The notes: generated from the letters alone by a model not told the origin. Shown: positions 42,642-51,833, counted from the first letter of the stretch. The stretch: DNA of 64,000 nt from Alkalihalobacterium sp048323755 (GCF_048323755.1 NZ_JBLWFS010000008.1:1-64000), one strand, 5' to 3'. Translations and numbers: made by a program.

Positions 42642-43098
42642 GTGGATTCGATTACTCATACCTTGTTTGGCTTAGCCATTTATGGTGGTGTAGATAAACG
42701 TGAATTGTCCAAACCGATGAAGCGAGCAACTCTTTTCACTGCTGTTGTCGGAAGTCACATTCCAGACATTGACGTTATTTCACAACTCTGGGATACTGAG
42801 GGGCAATATCAAATGTGGCACCGCGGAATTACCCACTCTCTATTTATGGTTCCAGTTTGGGCGCTTTTTTTAATAGCTGTTTGTTACTTGATTTGGGGAG
42901 TAAAAGATCGGCGTCTATTTTATCTTGGACTACTAGCTGTATTTATACATAATACTAGTGATATTTTTAATGCATGGGGAACTGGTTATCTTGAACCCTT
43001 CTCCTCTATCCGATTAACGTTTGGGACAATCCCTATTATATGACCCACGTTTTTATCGGAATGGACAACCTTTTTTGTTTGAATACATCGAAAAATAA
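42642..43098 (+). pseudogene. Decayed YfhP-like metal-dependent hydrolase
   Basis: Starts GTG and encodes an N-terminal YfhP/YdjM-like domain: DSITHTLFGLAIYGG, VVGSHIPDIDVIS, HRGITHSLFMVP and FIHNTSDIFNAWGTGY, with about four hydrophobic segments. It stops at residue 133, whereas the family has ~320. After a +1 shift the frame reads YDPRFYRNGQPFLFEYIEK and stops, resembling the family C-terminus. So it seems to carry an internal deletion plus a frameshift. No convincing ribosome site. The minus strand at 42513-42650 is open for ~45 codons (LALRFRHVDNIKTMVRKQAV) and may be another gene remnant next to the IS. Confidence 0.65.
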
Positions 43099-43163
43099 AG
43101 CTGACTCTCCGTCTTCTTTATCCTAATATACATTAGGTGAAGAGGCACGAGTCAGCTTCTTAT
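43098..43163 (-). terminator. Terminator of nos, GACTC family
   Basis: AAGCTGACTC / GAGTCAGCTT outer stem, with an inner CTTC..CCTAA / TTAGG..GAAG stem, and TTTATTTTT on the minus strand after the nos stop. Confidence 0.8.
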
Positions 43164-44255
43164 TTATTCATACCGTTTATCTTGATAAAAGTAATTAGGT
43201 GTCATCACTTCATTTTCATATGGTTTATGAAAGATATGAGTTGTCGCTGGAGAAACCGGTGGAATTAACCATGTCCAGTCCCCTGTTAATGAACGCCCGC
43301 AACGTTTTTCTTTGTCTTCAAAATGCTGAAATTGAGCCGCCGCTGTATGATGATCGACAATACTTACTCCTTGCTGTTTAAACGAATGAAGAACAGCTAC
43401 ATTTAACTCAACTAATGCTTTATCTTTCCATAATGTTGAAGCACGACTTGTGTCTAAGTCCATGATTGAAGCTATTTTCGGCAACATGTTATAGCGATAT
43501 TCATCAGCTAAATTTCTAGCACCAATTTCTGTTCCCATATACCAGCCATTAAAAGGAGCTGCTGTATAGTGAATACCTCCAATTTCAAGTTTCATCTCAG
43601 AAACAATCGGAACAGCGTACCATTTTAACTGTAAGTCAGAAAATGTCTCTAATTCAGGATGAACAAGCGGAACTTCTAATACGATCTCCTTAGGTATCTC
43701 AAACCATTGCGGTTCACCCTTCTTCATTTGAATAACATACGGTAATACATCGAAATGGCTTCCTTCGCCTTTCCAGCCCATTTCTGTACAGAATTTTGTA
43801 AATGGAATTGATACCGGATCGCCGATCATTCCATATTCGGTTTCATAGCCAGCATAACGAATAAGTTGGTAGTTCCATATTCGCACCTGCTCTTCACCGT
43901 TAATCACCGGTTTGAACACGGTAATTGTCGGAAGGATCTTTCCTCCATTCGTTCCATATTCAATATGCTTATTTAAAGCACCGACTACTTTTTCAGCCGT
44001 ATCGGCGTTCCTCTCATCTAGGACATGCAAGCTATCCCAAAACAGCCTTCCAATGCAGCGATTACTGTTTCTCCAAGCCAACCGTGCTCCGTGCTCCAGC
44101 TCTTCATATGTATGATCATAGTGCCCTGTTTTTTCTATTTCCGTCCTTACTTCTTCCAACCTCCCTTTAATTTGTTCTTCATTTTTTCCTAGCTCTCTGT
44201 AGCAGATATATATAAACTTTTCAGCTTCTTTCAACAAATCTTCTTTTGTTTGCAA
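43164..44255 (-). CDS. nos: Nitric oxide synthase oxygenase
   Basis: A 363-residue bacterial NOS that oxidises arginine to citrulline and NO, using reductases encoded elsewhere. Haem thiolate is Cys67 in RLAWRNSNRCIGRLFW; the arginine-binding glutamate lies in FNGWYMGTEIGARNLADEYR; the pterin/dimer region includes TGDWTWLIPPVSPATTHIFH. I place the start at TTG 44255 because GAGGTGG precedes it at 6 nt and the resulting length equals B. subtilis NOS; the earlier ATG overlaps that ribosome site. In Bacillus, NO protects against oxidative stress. Confidence 0.94.
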   Translation of the reverse strand: MQTKEDLLKEAEKFIYICYRELGKNEEQIKGRLEEVRTEIEKTGHYDHTYEELEHGARLAWRNSNRCIGRLFWDSLHVLDERNADTAEKVVGALNKHIEYGTNGGKILPTITVFKPVINGEEQVRIWNYQLIRYAGYETEYGMIGDPVSIPFTKFCTEMGWKGEGSHFDVLPYVIQMKKGEPQWFEIPKEIVLEVPLVHPELETFSDLQLKWYAVPIVSEMKLEIGGIHYTAAPFNGWYMGTEIGARNLADEYRYNMLPKIASIMDLDTSRASTLWKDKALVELNVAVLHSFKQQGVSIVDHHTAAAQFQHFEDKEKRCGRSLTGDWTWLIPPVSPATTHIFHKPYENEVMTPNYFYQDKRYE

Positions 44256-44429
44256 AATTGCCCACCTCATTGTCAAAAATAACCTTCATTTTAGTATGAC
44301 CGTATTAAACACCATTATTATAGCTGACATTCAGATATCAAGCCTATGATCTAAGACTATTTCACTAAAAAGACACAAGATGAATGTTCTGTTTGGATGT
44401 CTAAATCTCTCCGGTCTCGGCAAAGATAG

Positions 44430-45200
44430 TTGCTAAGTGAAAAGGGGGGAGTTCCATTTAAACTGAGAGTTTTATCTTTTAACATACGTCATGGTTTAGG
44501 TACGGATCGCCGTGTCGACTTACATAGAATTGCTAAGATTATCAAGCAAAGTGATGCTGATATTATCGGTCTGAATGAGGTTGATAAATCCTTTTCAAAA
44601 CGAAGCCAGTTTATTGATCAAGCGAGTTGGTTAGCCGAACAATTGCAAATGGAATATGTATTTGCACCAGCTATTTCCATTCGATCTCGAAAAGTCGAAC
44701 AACGGGAATACGGAAATGCATTATTCTCGAGGTTTCCTATTCAACAATCTAAAAGCCACATCGTTCGTCTCCGTCCTTTTCTATGTGAGCCACGGTCTAT
44801 CATTGATGCTACAATTCAAATTAACCAAACCTTAGTCAAAACTTTAGTTACCCATTTCAGCCTGCATCCTTTATTACGTCGAAAACAAATAAAAAAAATT
44901 GTAGAGGAATCCACAGGTGAATTACCTACCTTATTAATGGGGGACTTGAATTGCAGGCCACATTCAAGAGATTACCGCGAAATCGCTAAATATTTTCATA
45001 ATACGTGTGATAAGCGCATCCAAAAAGAACTCGGAACGTTTCCTTCACGGAGACCAAAAATTCAACTTGACTACATTTTTGTTAACGACAAGTTTGAAGT
45101 CATCTACTCTGACGTCATAACTACGTATAAAGAAGCCTCTGATCATTTACCGATAACCTCACTCGTTAAAATAAGAAATAATATACCGATCACTTTGTAG
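44430..45200 (+). CDS. Endonuclease/exonuclease/phosphatase family protein
   Basis: A ~245-256-residue EEP-fold phosphoesterase: LRVLSFNIRHGLGTDRRVDL, the catalytic glutamate in IIGLNEVDK, MGDLNCRPHS, QLDYIFVN and the C-terminal SDHLPI with the metal/catalytic His. Start is unclear. Family members begin at KLRVLSFN; here the ideal position after AAAGGGGGGAG holds TTT, next comes CTG at 44463, and the only standard start is TTG at 44430 without a ribosome site, which I use for the coordinate. No signal peptide. Substrate unknown. Confidence 0.82.
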   Translation: MLSEKGGVPFKLRVLSFNIRHGLGTDRRVDLHRIAKIIKQSDADIIGLNEVDKSFSKRSQFIDQASWLAEQLQMEYVFAPAISIRSRKVEQREYGNALFSRFPIQQSKSHIVRLRPFLCEPRSIIDATIQINQTLVKTLVTHFSLHPLLRRKQIKKIVEESTGELPTLLMGDLNCRPHSRDYREIAKYFHNTCDKRIQKELGTFPSRRPKIQLDYIFVNDKFEVIYSDVITTYKEASDHLPITSLVKIRNNIPITL

Positions 45201-45240
45201 CTTCCTACTCTTCTCATTGACTGGAGATAGGAAGCTTTTA
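45198..45240 (+). terminator. Terminator after the EEP gene
   Basis: TAGCTTCCTA and TAGGAAGCTTTTA form a 10-bp stem with a ~20-nt loop, beginning at the stop codon. Confidence 0.7.
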
Positions 45241-45366
45241 CTATGCGAGAGCGCCATTTATTTTATACCGTTGAGTTTTCACTTCACAATATTGTTGTTT
45301 TTATGTGTTAGTGTTTATTGATATAATCACTATATAAAGCTTGTTTATCTCAAGAGGAGGTTCAAC

Positions 45367-45681
45367 ATGTTAGATACACCACTCAAATGGTTTCGAAATA
45401 TTGGCTTTCTAGAAGGTTGGTCATATTTATTACTTCTAGGGTTAGCTATGCCTTTAAAATACATTGCAGATATCCCTCAATTCGTGACAGTCATTGGTGC
45501 TGCACACGGCGCTTTATTTGTTCTTTACTTAGGTATTGCGTTATACGTTACTGTAAAATATAAGTGGCCATTAACTCGCTTTATCGGGGCTTCAATTGCA
45601 GCAATGGTTCCTTTTGGTCCGTTTATATACGATGCCCGCATCTTAAAGCAGTACCAAATAGAAGTGAAAGAAAGTGTGTAA
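45367..45681 (+). CDS. DUF3817 membrane protein
   Basis: A 104-residue protein with three hydrophobic segments and family-like FRNIGFLEGWSYLLLLGLAMPLKY, GAAHGALFVLYL and PFGPFIYDARIL. This matches DUF3817 (YdzA-like) integral membrane proteins. AGAGGAGG precedes the ATG. It has its own terminator. Function unknown. Confidence 0.85.
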   Translation: MLDTPLKWFRNIGFLEGWSYLLLLGLAMPLKYIADIPQFVTVIGAAHGALFVLYLGIALYVTVKYKWPLTRFIGASIAAMVPFGPFIYDARILKQYQIEVKESV

Positions 45682-45714
45682 AAGACATTTACCATACTTG
45701 TTGTGAAAGATGAG

Positions 45715-45751
45715 AACCGCTAGCCCTCGCATTGAAGGCTAGCGGTTTTTT
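45715..45751 (+). terminator. Terminator of the DUF3817 gene
   Basis: AACCGCTAGCC / GGCTAGCGGTT stem, 11-nt loop, TTTTTT tail. Confidence 0.92.
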
Positions 45752-45857
45752 GGGTGGCTTACGCTGATTTCAGTTTGGAACTGGGGGATGAGCGATTTTC
45801 CCTTTTAGCTTCAGGTTAATTACTTGCTTTGGGGTAGGGTTATCTTTTGGAACTTTA

Positions 45858-46078
45858 TCGTCTATAGGCGATATTTTTCCTTTTATTGCTATTTCATCGG
45901 CTATAGCCAATGTTCTTCCTTTTATTGTTATTTTGTCGGCTCTAGCCGATATTCTTTCTTTAATCGGCATTTTGTCAGCTGTAGCTGATATTCTTCCTTT
46001 TACTGTAATTTCCTTACTCTAAAGCTTCCTTTAGATCAGAATTCTTCCTTTTACTGTGCTTTCCTTACTCTAAAGCTT
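45858..46078. repeat. Tandem 39-bp hairpin array
   Basis: Units begin near 45858, 45896, 45935 and 45974, with two more diverged units to about 46078. Each has a small palindrome (TCGGCTATAGCC, TCGGCTCTAGCCGA, TCAGCTGTAGCTGA) then a pyrimidine-rich TTCTTCCTTTTATTG spacer. Stem bases change in compensating pairs. Located between the DUF3817 gene and the convergent rluF-like gene. Confidence 0.82.
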
Positions 46079-46124
46079 ATAATTTTCTTCCTATATCTGC
46101 GCTGATAAACTTTGTGATCATGTC

Positions 46125-46817
46125 CTATAACGATGATAGTAATTCGTGGAGTTCACTGTCACTTAGTTCGCGCCACTCTCCCGCCCGGAGGGTTCCGATC
46201 TCAATATTCATAATACGTACCCGCTGCAGACGCTTCACTTTATAGCCAAATACTTTACTCATTCTTCTAATTTGCCGATTAAGCCCTTGGGTAAGTATGA
46301 TCCGAAACGTATCCTCATTGATACGGGACACGTGGCATAATTTTGTTGTGGTCCCGAGAATTTCTACTCCATTTGACATACCATCTATAAATTCATCTGT
46401 AATTGGTTGATCGACCGTTACAATATATTCTTTCTCATGATTATTTTCAGAACGCATCATTTTATTTACAATATCTCCATCATCAGTGAGCAATATTAAA
46501 CCTTCTGAAGCTTTTTCTAACCGTCCCACTGGAAAAATTCTCTTTGGATAATTTATGAATTTTATGATATTTCCTTCGACTAACGGTTGTGCGGTACATG
46601 TTATACCTACTGGTTTATTAAACACAATGTACGTCTTTTTATCATTTTCTTTCATCTTAATTTGTGTGCCGTCGATACGAACGATATCTGTTAGTTCGAC
46701 TGTATCTCCATGCTCACAGATCCTATCATTAATCGTAATTCTCCTGGCAGTAATTAAACGATCCGTCTCCCTTCTTGAGCATACACCTGTTAAGCTAATA
46801 AATTTATTAATTCTCAT
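46125..46817 (-). CDS. RluF-like 23S rRNA pseudouridine synthase with altered catalytic motif
   Basis: A 230-residue protein: N-terminal S4 RNA-binding domain (MRINKFISLTGVCSRRETDR, about 1-60) and pseudouridine synthase domain (about 62-225) with YIVFNKPVGITCT, HEKEYIVTVDQPITDEFI and LTQGLNRQIRRMSKVFGY, the RluF pattern. RluF modifies U2604 of 23S rRNA. The catalytic motif, GRLDKxSEG in active enzymes, reads GRLEKASEG here, so the essential Asp is Glu. The rest of the fold is intact. It may be inactive as an isomerase, slow, or an RNA-binding relic. ATG follows GGAAG. Confidence 0.87.
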   Translation of the reverse strand: MRINKFISLTGVCSRRETDRLITARRITINDRICEHGDTVELTDIVRIDGTQIKMKENDKKTYIVFNKPVGITCTAQPLVEGNIIKFINYPKRIFPVGRLEKASEGLILLTDDGDIVNKMMRSENNHEKEYIVTVDQPITDEFIDGMSNGVEILGTTTKLCHVSRINEDTFRIILTQGLNRQIRRMSKVFGYKVKRLQRVRIMNIEIGTLRAGEWRELSDSELHELLSSL

Positions 46818-46882
46818 TTTGTCTTCCTTTCTTAGCGTGAGAACTTAATTGGTATCCTATTAGATCATATAATAATATACGC

Positions 46883-46913
46883 AAAAAACTACAGCTTCAT
46901 CTGAAACTGTAGT
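46883..46913 (-). terminator. Terminator of the AGCS symporter gene
   Basis: Minus strand ACTACAG / CTGTAGT stem with TTTCAGATGAAG loop and TTTTT tail. Confidence 0.8.
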
Positions 46914-46946
46914 ATTCTTCTCAACTATTTCATTAAGTCTTCCACA

Positions 46947-48404
46947 TTAACTCGACATTTTGTCTTTATCTTTGTTATATTCATTTTCCCAATAATCCGC
47001 GTTTTTAATATTTAATTTCTTCGGATCAAATACTGGATCAAGACCTTGTTTCTTTTGCTCTTCATAATCTTTCAGTACTCGTAATGCAGGTTTCGCAAGA
47101 ATAAGAATGGCGATTAAGTTTAACCAAACCATCAATCCTAAACCAACGTCCCCTAACGCCCAAGCAAGGTCCGCTTCACGAACAGCACCGAAGAATACCG
47201 CACCGAGTAAGATAACTTTTAACACAAACATGGCGACTTTCTTTCCTTTACCACGAATGAGATAAGCGACATTTGTTTCTGCCATATAGTAGTATGCCAT
47301 AATCGTAGTAAATGCAAAGAAGAATAACGCTACTGCAACGAATGCTGCACCAAAACCAGGAATAACAGATTCAATTGCTGCTTGCGTATAACCTGCACCG
47401 GCAGGAACTTCACTAATGTAACTTACAATTGTGTTTCCAGCTCCATCTACAACGTTATACATTCCTGTAAAAAGGATCATGAATGCTGTTGCGGAACAAA
47501 CGAGTAATGTATCAATATATACTGAGAACGATTGAACTAAACCTTGTTTGGCAGGGTGAGAAACTTCCGCAGCTGCTGCCGCATGTGGACCCGTTCCTTG
47601 ACCTGCTTCGTTTGAATAAATACCACGTTTAACGCCCCATGCAATCGCTAAACCAATAATTCCACCAAAGGCAGCATCTGCACCAAAGGCACTACTAATA
47701 ATTAAAGATATAACTGCCGGTAATTCTGTAATGTTTGCACCGATAATTACGAAAGCAAGTAAGATATAGGCAACAGCCATAAAAGGAACAACTAGCTGTG
47801 CTACATTTGCAATCCTTTTAACCCCACCAAAAATGATAACACCGATAATAGCAATTAATATTGAAGCCGTAACATAAGGGTTAATTGAAAAAGCATTATC
47901 AACAGCTATTGCAATTGAATTCGATTGAATTCCTGGCATTAATAGACTCATAGCAAGAAGAGTAGCTATCGCAAAAATGACTGCGTACCACTTCCAGCCA
48001 ATACCTTTTTCAATATAGTAAGCTGGTCCCCCGCGATATAAACCATCTTGTTTCTCTTTATAAACTTGAGCTAAAGTTGACTCAATAAATGCACTCGATG
48101 CTCCGATAAAAGCAATCGTCCACATCCAAAATACTGCACCAGGTCCCCCAAATGCTATAGCAGTTGCTGTACCTGCGATGTTACCTGTTCCAACCCTTCC
48201 TGATAGTGCGATTGACATCGCTTGAAACGATGATACCCCAGCAGCTGAACTTTTCCCTCTAAACATTAAAGTGACCATATCTTTAATGTGCCTTACTTGT
48301 AAGAAGCGAGTAAGGATGGAGAATAGTAACCCTACTCCCAAACAAAAGTAGATCATCGGATTACTCCACAAAATACCATTAAGCCAGTTTACCAAACTTT
48401 CCAA
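46947..48404 (-). CDS. Sodium:alanine/glycine symporter (AGCS family)
   Basis: A 485-residue transporter with about 11 helices. Family signatures: QVRHIKDMVTLMFRG near the start, GRVGTGNIAGTATAIAFGGPG and YSNEAGQGTGPHAAAAAEVSHP. AGCS transporters import alanine or glycine with Na+; sodium coupling suits a saline habitat. An alanine dehydrogenase gene lies 4.5 kb away, but they are not one operon. ATG preceded by AGGAGGGATTTAC. Confidence 0.92.
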   Translation of the reverse strand: MESLVNWLNGILWSNPMIYFCLGVGLLFSILTRFLQVRHIKDMVTLMFRGKSSAAGVSSFQAMSIALSGRVGTGNIAGTATAIAFGGPGAVFWMWTIAFIGASSAFIESTLAQVYKEKQDGLYRGGPAYYIEKGIGWKWYAVIFAIATLLAMSLLMPGIQSNSIAIAVDNAFSINPYVTASILIAIIGVIIFGGVKRIANVAQLVVPFMAVAYILLAFVIIGANITELPAVISLIISSAFGADAAFGGIIGLAIAWGVKRGIYSNEAGQGTGPHAAAAAEVSHPAKQGLVQSFSVYIDTLLVCSATAFMILFTGMYNVVDGAGNTIVSYISEVPAGAGYTQAAIESVIPGFGAAFVAVALFFFAFTTIMAYYYMAETNVAYLIRGKGKKVAMFVLKVILLGAVFFGAVREADLAWALGDVGLGLMVWLNLIAILILAKPALRVLKDYEEQKKQGLDPVFDPKKLNIKNADYWENEYNKDKDKMSS

Positions 48405-48657
48405 GTAAATCCCTCCTCTTATTCCAGTATAATTTTTTGAACTTTTTTTATATTCGAATTATAAGCTAAAAATTTCCTTGTTGCAATATGCTAAAACGTT
48501 AATTTGTTAGTTTACTAAAGTATTATGGTAAAAAAAACTTACATAATGCAAGCAACTAAAAAATGGTTTTGAACTAGAGTATTTTAGTATACGATCTTTG
48601 ACAATACTAATTTATTGTTTCCCCAACCAAAATAGACCCAAGTAAAAATAAAAAAAA

Positions 48658-48701
48658 ATGGTACCAGGCACCTTTAGTGAACTAAAGGTGCCTGGTACCA
48701 T
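48658..48701 (-). terminator. 21-bp perfect hairpin, terminator of aprX
   Basis: ATGGTACCAGGCACCTTTAG is followed, after a 4-nt turn, by its exact complement (21-bp stem in total). On the minus strand it is followed by a long T run, so it can terminate aprX. It belongs to a family with 54016-54059 and 57296-57345. The rest of 48405-48801 is AT-rich with no gene. Confidence 0.85.
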
Positions 48702-48801
48702 AAAAATACGACATCATAAAGTGACACTATAAAAATTCCATGATGTAAGTGGGAATATAATTAACTTCAGTAATGAATTCGCAGGTGATACTATTTATAT
48801 T

Positions 48802-50133
48802 TTACCGAATAGAGTTTTCTGCATTGATATAACCAGCGCCGTAAATATAAACTTCAGGTTCCTCCAGATTGTTCCAAAGATCTGTACCTTCTTTTAGTCT
48901 TTCTTTAACTTGATTAGGAGTTAGTGTAGGATCATGTTCTAACATTAATGCGACAATCCCCGCACATATTGGTGTCGCCATGGATGTGCCTGATAGAGTA
49001 ATATAATTCAAACCTACCCGATTCCCTTTTTGTAGTTTATCTATGAATGATTTCGGTGATCGAAGCGAAACGATATTTACACCTGGAGCTAAAATATCAG
49101 GTTTTCTCTCCCCATATACGGTTGGTCCCCTGCTAGAAAAACTAGCAACATCGTCATCTTCTCTTTCCACCGTGTCTCTGTCATCTAATGCACCAACTGT
49201 AATTACTTGCTGACTGACGCCAGGACTTGCAATAGTCTCAAATTCTGGTCCGCTGTTCCCAGCAGCGACACAGACAACAATCCCTGAATCCCACGCTTGG
49301 TTTACAATTCGCACCATAGGATCCTCATTCTCATTTTCATATCGTAGCGCAGGTGACCCTAAAGACAAGTTGATGACATCGATTTTATTCTCAGGATTAC
49401 TCTCGTTGTAATGAATGCAATATTCTACTCCTTGCATTACCGTTTCTAATGAGCCAGACCCTAGTTTATTTAACACTTTTATCCCTACCAAATTTGCTTT
49501 TGGTGCGGGCCCTCTATACTTTCCTTCAGAAGCAGATCCATCTCCTAGCGCATCACCCGCACAATGAGTTCCATGTCCATTATCATCATATGGTTCTGAT
49601 CTTTGATTAATAAAATCTACAAAATCAACAATTCTACCCGAAAGATCTGCATGAGGATAAACTCCCGTATCAATAACAGCTACCGTTACACCTTCCCCGG
49701 TAAGATTAGTTCCATTTCTTACAACTTCCCGTGCATTAGATGCAGTAACAGCTGTATCTAGTAGAGCATGAACTTCACGGTTTAAATAAATTTTTCTCAC
49801 TTGGCTGGATGTTGTTAATACCTTCTCTAAAGCGGTAGGTGTCATTTGGGCACTACAACATGATACACTAGTAAACTCATGTCGAACTTTACATCCAAAA
49901 TGGTTGCTAAAGATTTGCCGGACTTGGTCATATCCCTCTTCATAACATCCTTCTTCAAACTCAATAATGACTGAGAATCTTTTCGTTCTTTTTATAAAAC
50001 CTTCGAACATTTTATGAAGAAAACAAGGTGTCCACTTAAATGGCTTGTATTGGTTTAACACTCTTTCCCGCAATGGTTTGTCTAATTTATGAGCATGGGT
50101 CCGTACAAGTTGCACCATAGAGTATCCAAACAA
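48802..50133 (-). CDS. aprX: Intracellular-type subtilisin-like serine protease AprX
   Basis: A 443-residue S8 protease matching B. subtilis AprX. An N-terminal domain (1-140) without signal peptide, then the catalytic triad: Asp in VAVIDTGVYPHADL, His in NGHGTHCAGD and Ser in SGTSMATPICAG; the oxyanion Asn is in AAGNSGPE. TTG start at 50133 follows AAAGGAGG at 7 nt and gives the family N-terminus FGYSMVQLV. AprX is a cytoplasmic or late-released protease of unclear role. Confidence 0.92.
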   Translation of the reverse strand: MFGYSMVQLVRTHAHKLDKPLRERVLNQYKPFKWTPCFLHKMFEGFIKRTKRFSVIIEFEEGCYEEGYDQVRQIFSNHFGCKVRHEFTSVSCCSAQMTPTALEKVLTTSSQVRKIYLNREVHALLDTAVTASNAREVVRNGTNLTGEGVTVAVIDTGVYPHADLSGRIVDFVDFINQRSEPYDDNGHGTHCAGDALGDGSASEGKYRGPAPKANLVGIKVLNKLGSGSLETVMQGVEYCIHYNESNPENKIDVINLSLGSPALRYENENEDPMVRIVNQAWDSGIVVCVAAGNSGPEFETIASPGVSQQVITVGALDDRDTVEREDDDVASFSSRGPTVYGERKPDILAPGVNIVSLRSPKSFIDKLQKGNRVGLNYITLSGTSMATPICAGIVALMLEHDPTLTPNQVKERLKEGTDLWNNLEEPEVYIYGAGYINAENSIR

Positions 50134-50386
50134 TTCAATTCCTCCTTTACACATATGTAATACTCTATGAGATTTTTAAAAGAGTTGATTTGGTCAATGT
50201 CCATACTCATAAAAATTATGCGAGAAACTAACACACGATTATTTGGTCATTTGATTAATTTCAGAATAATCTGTTAAACTAAAAGGAGATTTTTTGTAGA
50301 AACTGTACGTTCAACCTAGATAAAATTGAATAAACAATCTCAATATTATAGGAGCCGTTTAAAAAATAGGTAGAGGAGTTAATTCC

Positions 50387-51205
50387 ATGAGTAAACTAAA
50401 GTTTTCTTCACAATACGAAGGTGAAAAAGATGTGCGGGATGTTTCCTTAGAAGGAGCAATAAATTTCCGTGATTTAGGCGGATATCCGACCGTTGATGGA
50501 CGAAAAGTAAAATGGGGCCGATTTTTTAGATCCGCAGCTCTAAGTGACCTGACAGATAATGATATTTTTCATATTCAAAAGCTAGGAATTAAAAGAATTT
50601 GTGACCTCCGACGTACGAATGAAACGAGAGCACAGCCAAACCCTGTCATTCCAGGGATTGATAACGTTCACCTACCGATCATTCCGGAGAATAAAGAAAA
50701 AGAACAAGTAAAGCAAATCGGAGAACTATCTTTACACGGGAAACAAATCAACTTAGGTGAGCCAGGTGAAATGCTGTTACGTTTAAATCGTGTGATTGCT
50801 CATCGAACGGATGCTTACACTCAATTTTTAAGGATGGTATTTGAAGAAGAACACGTCCCTTTAGTTTTTCATTGTGTTGCTGGAAAAGACCGGACAGGAG
50901 TTTGTAGCTCAGTTATTTTAATGACTTTAGGTGTTCCCGAAGAAATCGTAATTGAAGATTTTATGTACACTAATAAATACCTTGATCAGTTGAGGCAAAA
51001 AGTTTTCACTAAGAAATTTATAGAAAAAACGAAGGATGTTGATCCGAAAGCTATTGATGCTTTATTAGAAGCCAGACCTGATTACTTAAAAGCGTTCTTA
51101 AAAGAAATAAACGATCATTATGGTTCTTTCGATACGTACTTGTATGAAAATCTCGGCATTAGTAAAAATGATCGTAAAGACTTTCAAAGCCGATACTTAC
51201 AGTAG
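50387..51205 (+). CDS. Tyrosine-protein phosphatase (Y_phosphatase3 type)
   Basis: A 272-residue phosphatase with the P-loop HCVAGKDRTGVCSS (CX5R, about residues 163-172), preceded by NFRDLGGYPTVDGRKVKWGRFFRS, the signature of bacterial tyrosine/serine or phosphoinositide phosphatases of the Listeria LipA type. No signal peptide, hence cytoplasmic. AGAGGAG precedes the ATG. It converges with a small membrane protein gene. Substrate unknown. Confidence 0.88.
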   Translation: MSKLKFSSQYEGEKDVRDVSLEGAINFRDLGGYPTVDGRKVKWGRFFRSAALSDLTDNDIFHIQKLGIKRICDLRRTNETRAQPNPVIPGIDNVHLPIIPENKEKEQVKQIGELSLHGKQINLGEPGEMLLRLNRVIAHRTDAYTQFLRMVFEEEHVPLVFHCVAGKDRTGVCSSVILMTLGVPEEIVIEDFMYTNKYLDQLRQKVFTKKFIEKTKDVDPKAIDALLEARPDYLKAFLKEINDHYGSFDTYLYENLGISKNDRKDFQSRYLQ

Positions 51206-51212
51206 GCGTTGC

Positions 51213-51617
51213 TTACTCGGTATGAAAAGTTAAACTTCTCTCTTTTCTAAGAGCATAGACTAATAATATAATTCCCGCCACAACGAGAATGGGTTCAATA
51301 ATATCTGCTTCAGGACCATACGTTAAACGATGCAACCTAAAAAACCAATGAAATACAACGATATCAAAACTTGCAAAAAATCCTGAAGCAGCGAGAACCC
51401 CATGAAAAAAAGAAAGGGAGAATACTTTTCTACAAATAATAAAAAACAGGATTGTCCCTGCCCCTCCAAAAGCCAAAGCGCCAAGACGCTCTACAGTTGT
51501 GGTAGCCGTCATTTCGAAAGCATGTACATGCTGCGTGTGAAACAGCCAATCTGTATATAAAAAACCTACAAATATACCAATAAAAAAACCTATCTTTCTC
51601 TTCAAAACAATAGCCAC
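51213..51617 (-). CDS. DUF2243-like membrane protein
   Basis: A 134-residue protein with four hydrophobic segments. The motif GFFASFDIVVFHWFFRLHRL resembles the histidine-rich GxxDGIxxHxxLQWHH motif of DUF2243. Function unknown. ATG preceded by AAAGGTGGC. Family assignment is tentative. Confidence 0.65.
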   Translation of the reverse strand: MAIVLKRKIGFFIGIFVGFLYTDWLFHTQHVHAFEMTATTTVERLGALAFGGAGTILFFIICRKVFSLSFFHGVLAASGFFASFDIVVFHWFFRLHRLTYGPEADIIEPILVVAGIILLVYALRKERSLTFHTE

Positions 51618-51833
51618 CTTTTTCTCAGTTAATAGTACTAATATTCTCTTAACTAATAGGTTTTATACCAAAAGTATAATAAATGTATAGATTAGTAGCC
51701 GCTTCTTCTTTCGTTATTTTTCTTGAACAAGTTATGTATGAACTAGGAATTTCTCCTTAACCTATTGTAAAATAACATGGAAACGCTTCAAGACAAAGAC
51801 ACACATATAAAGACCTACTGGAGGATTTAATTT

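Noticed and set aside
45770..45970. 66-residue minus-strand frame through the 39-bp repeats
   Set aside because: 13-residue periodic low-complexity peptide produced by the repeat length being a multiple of three; no ribosome site.
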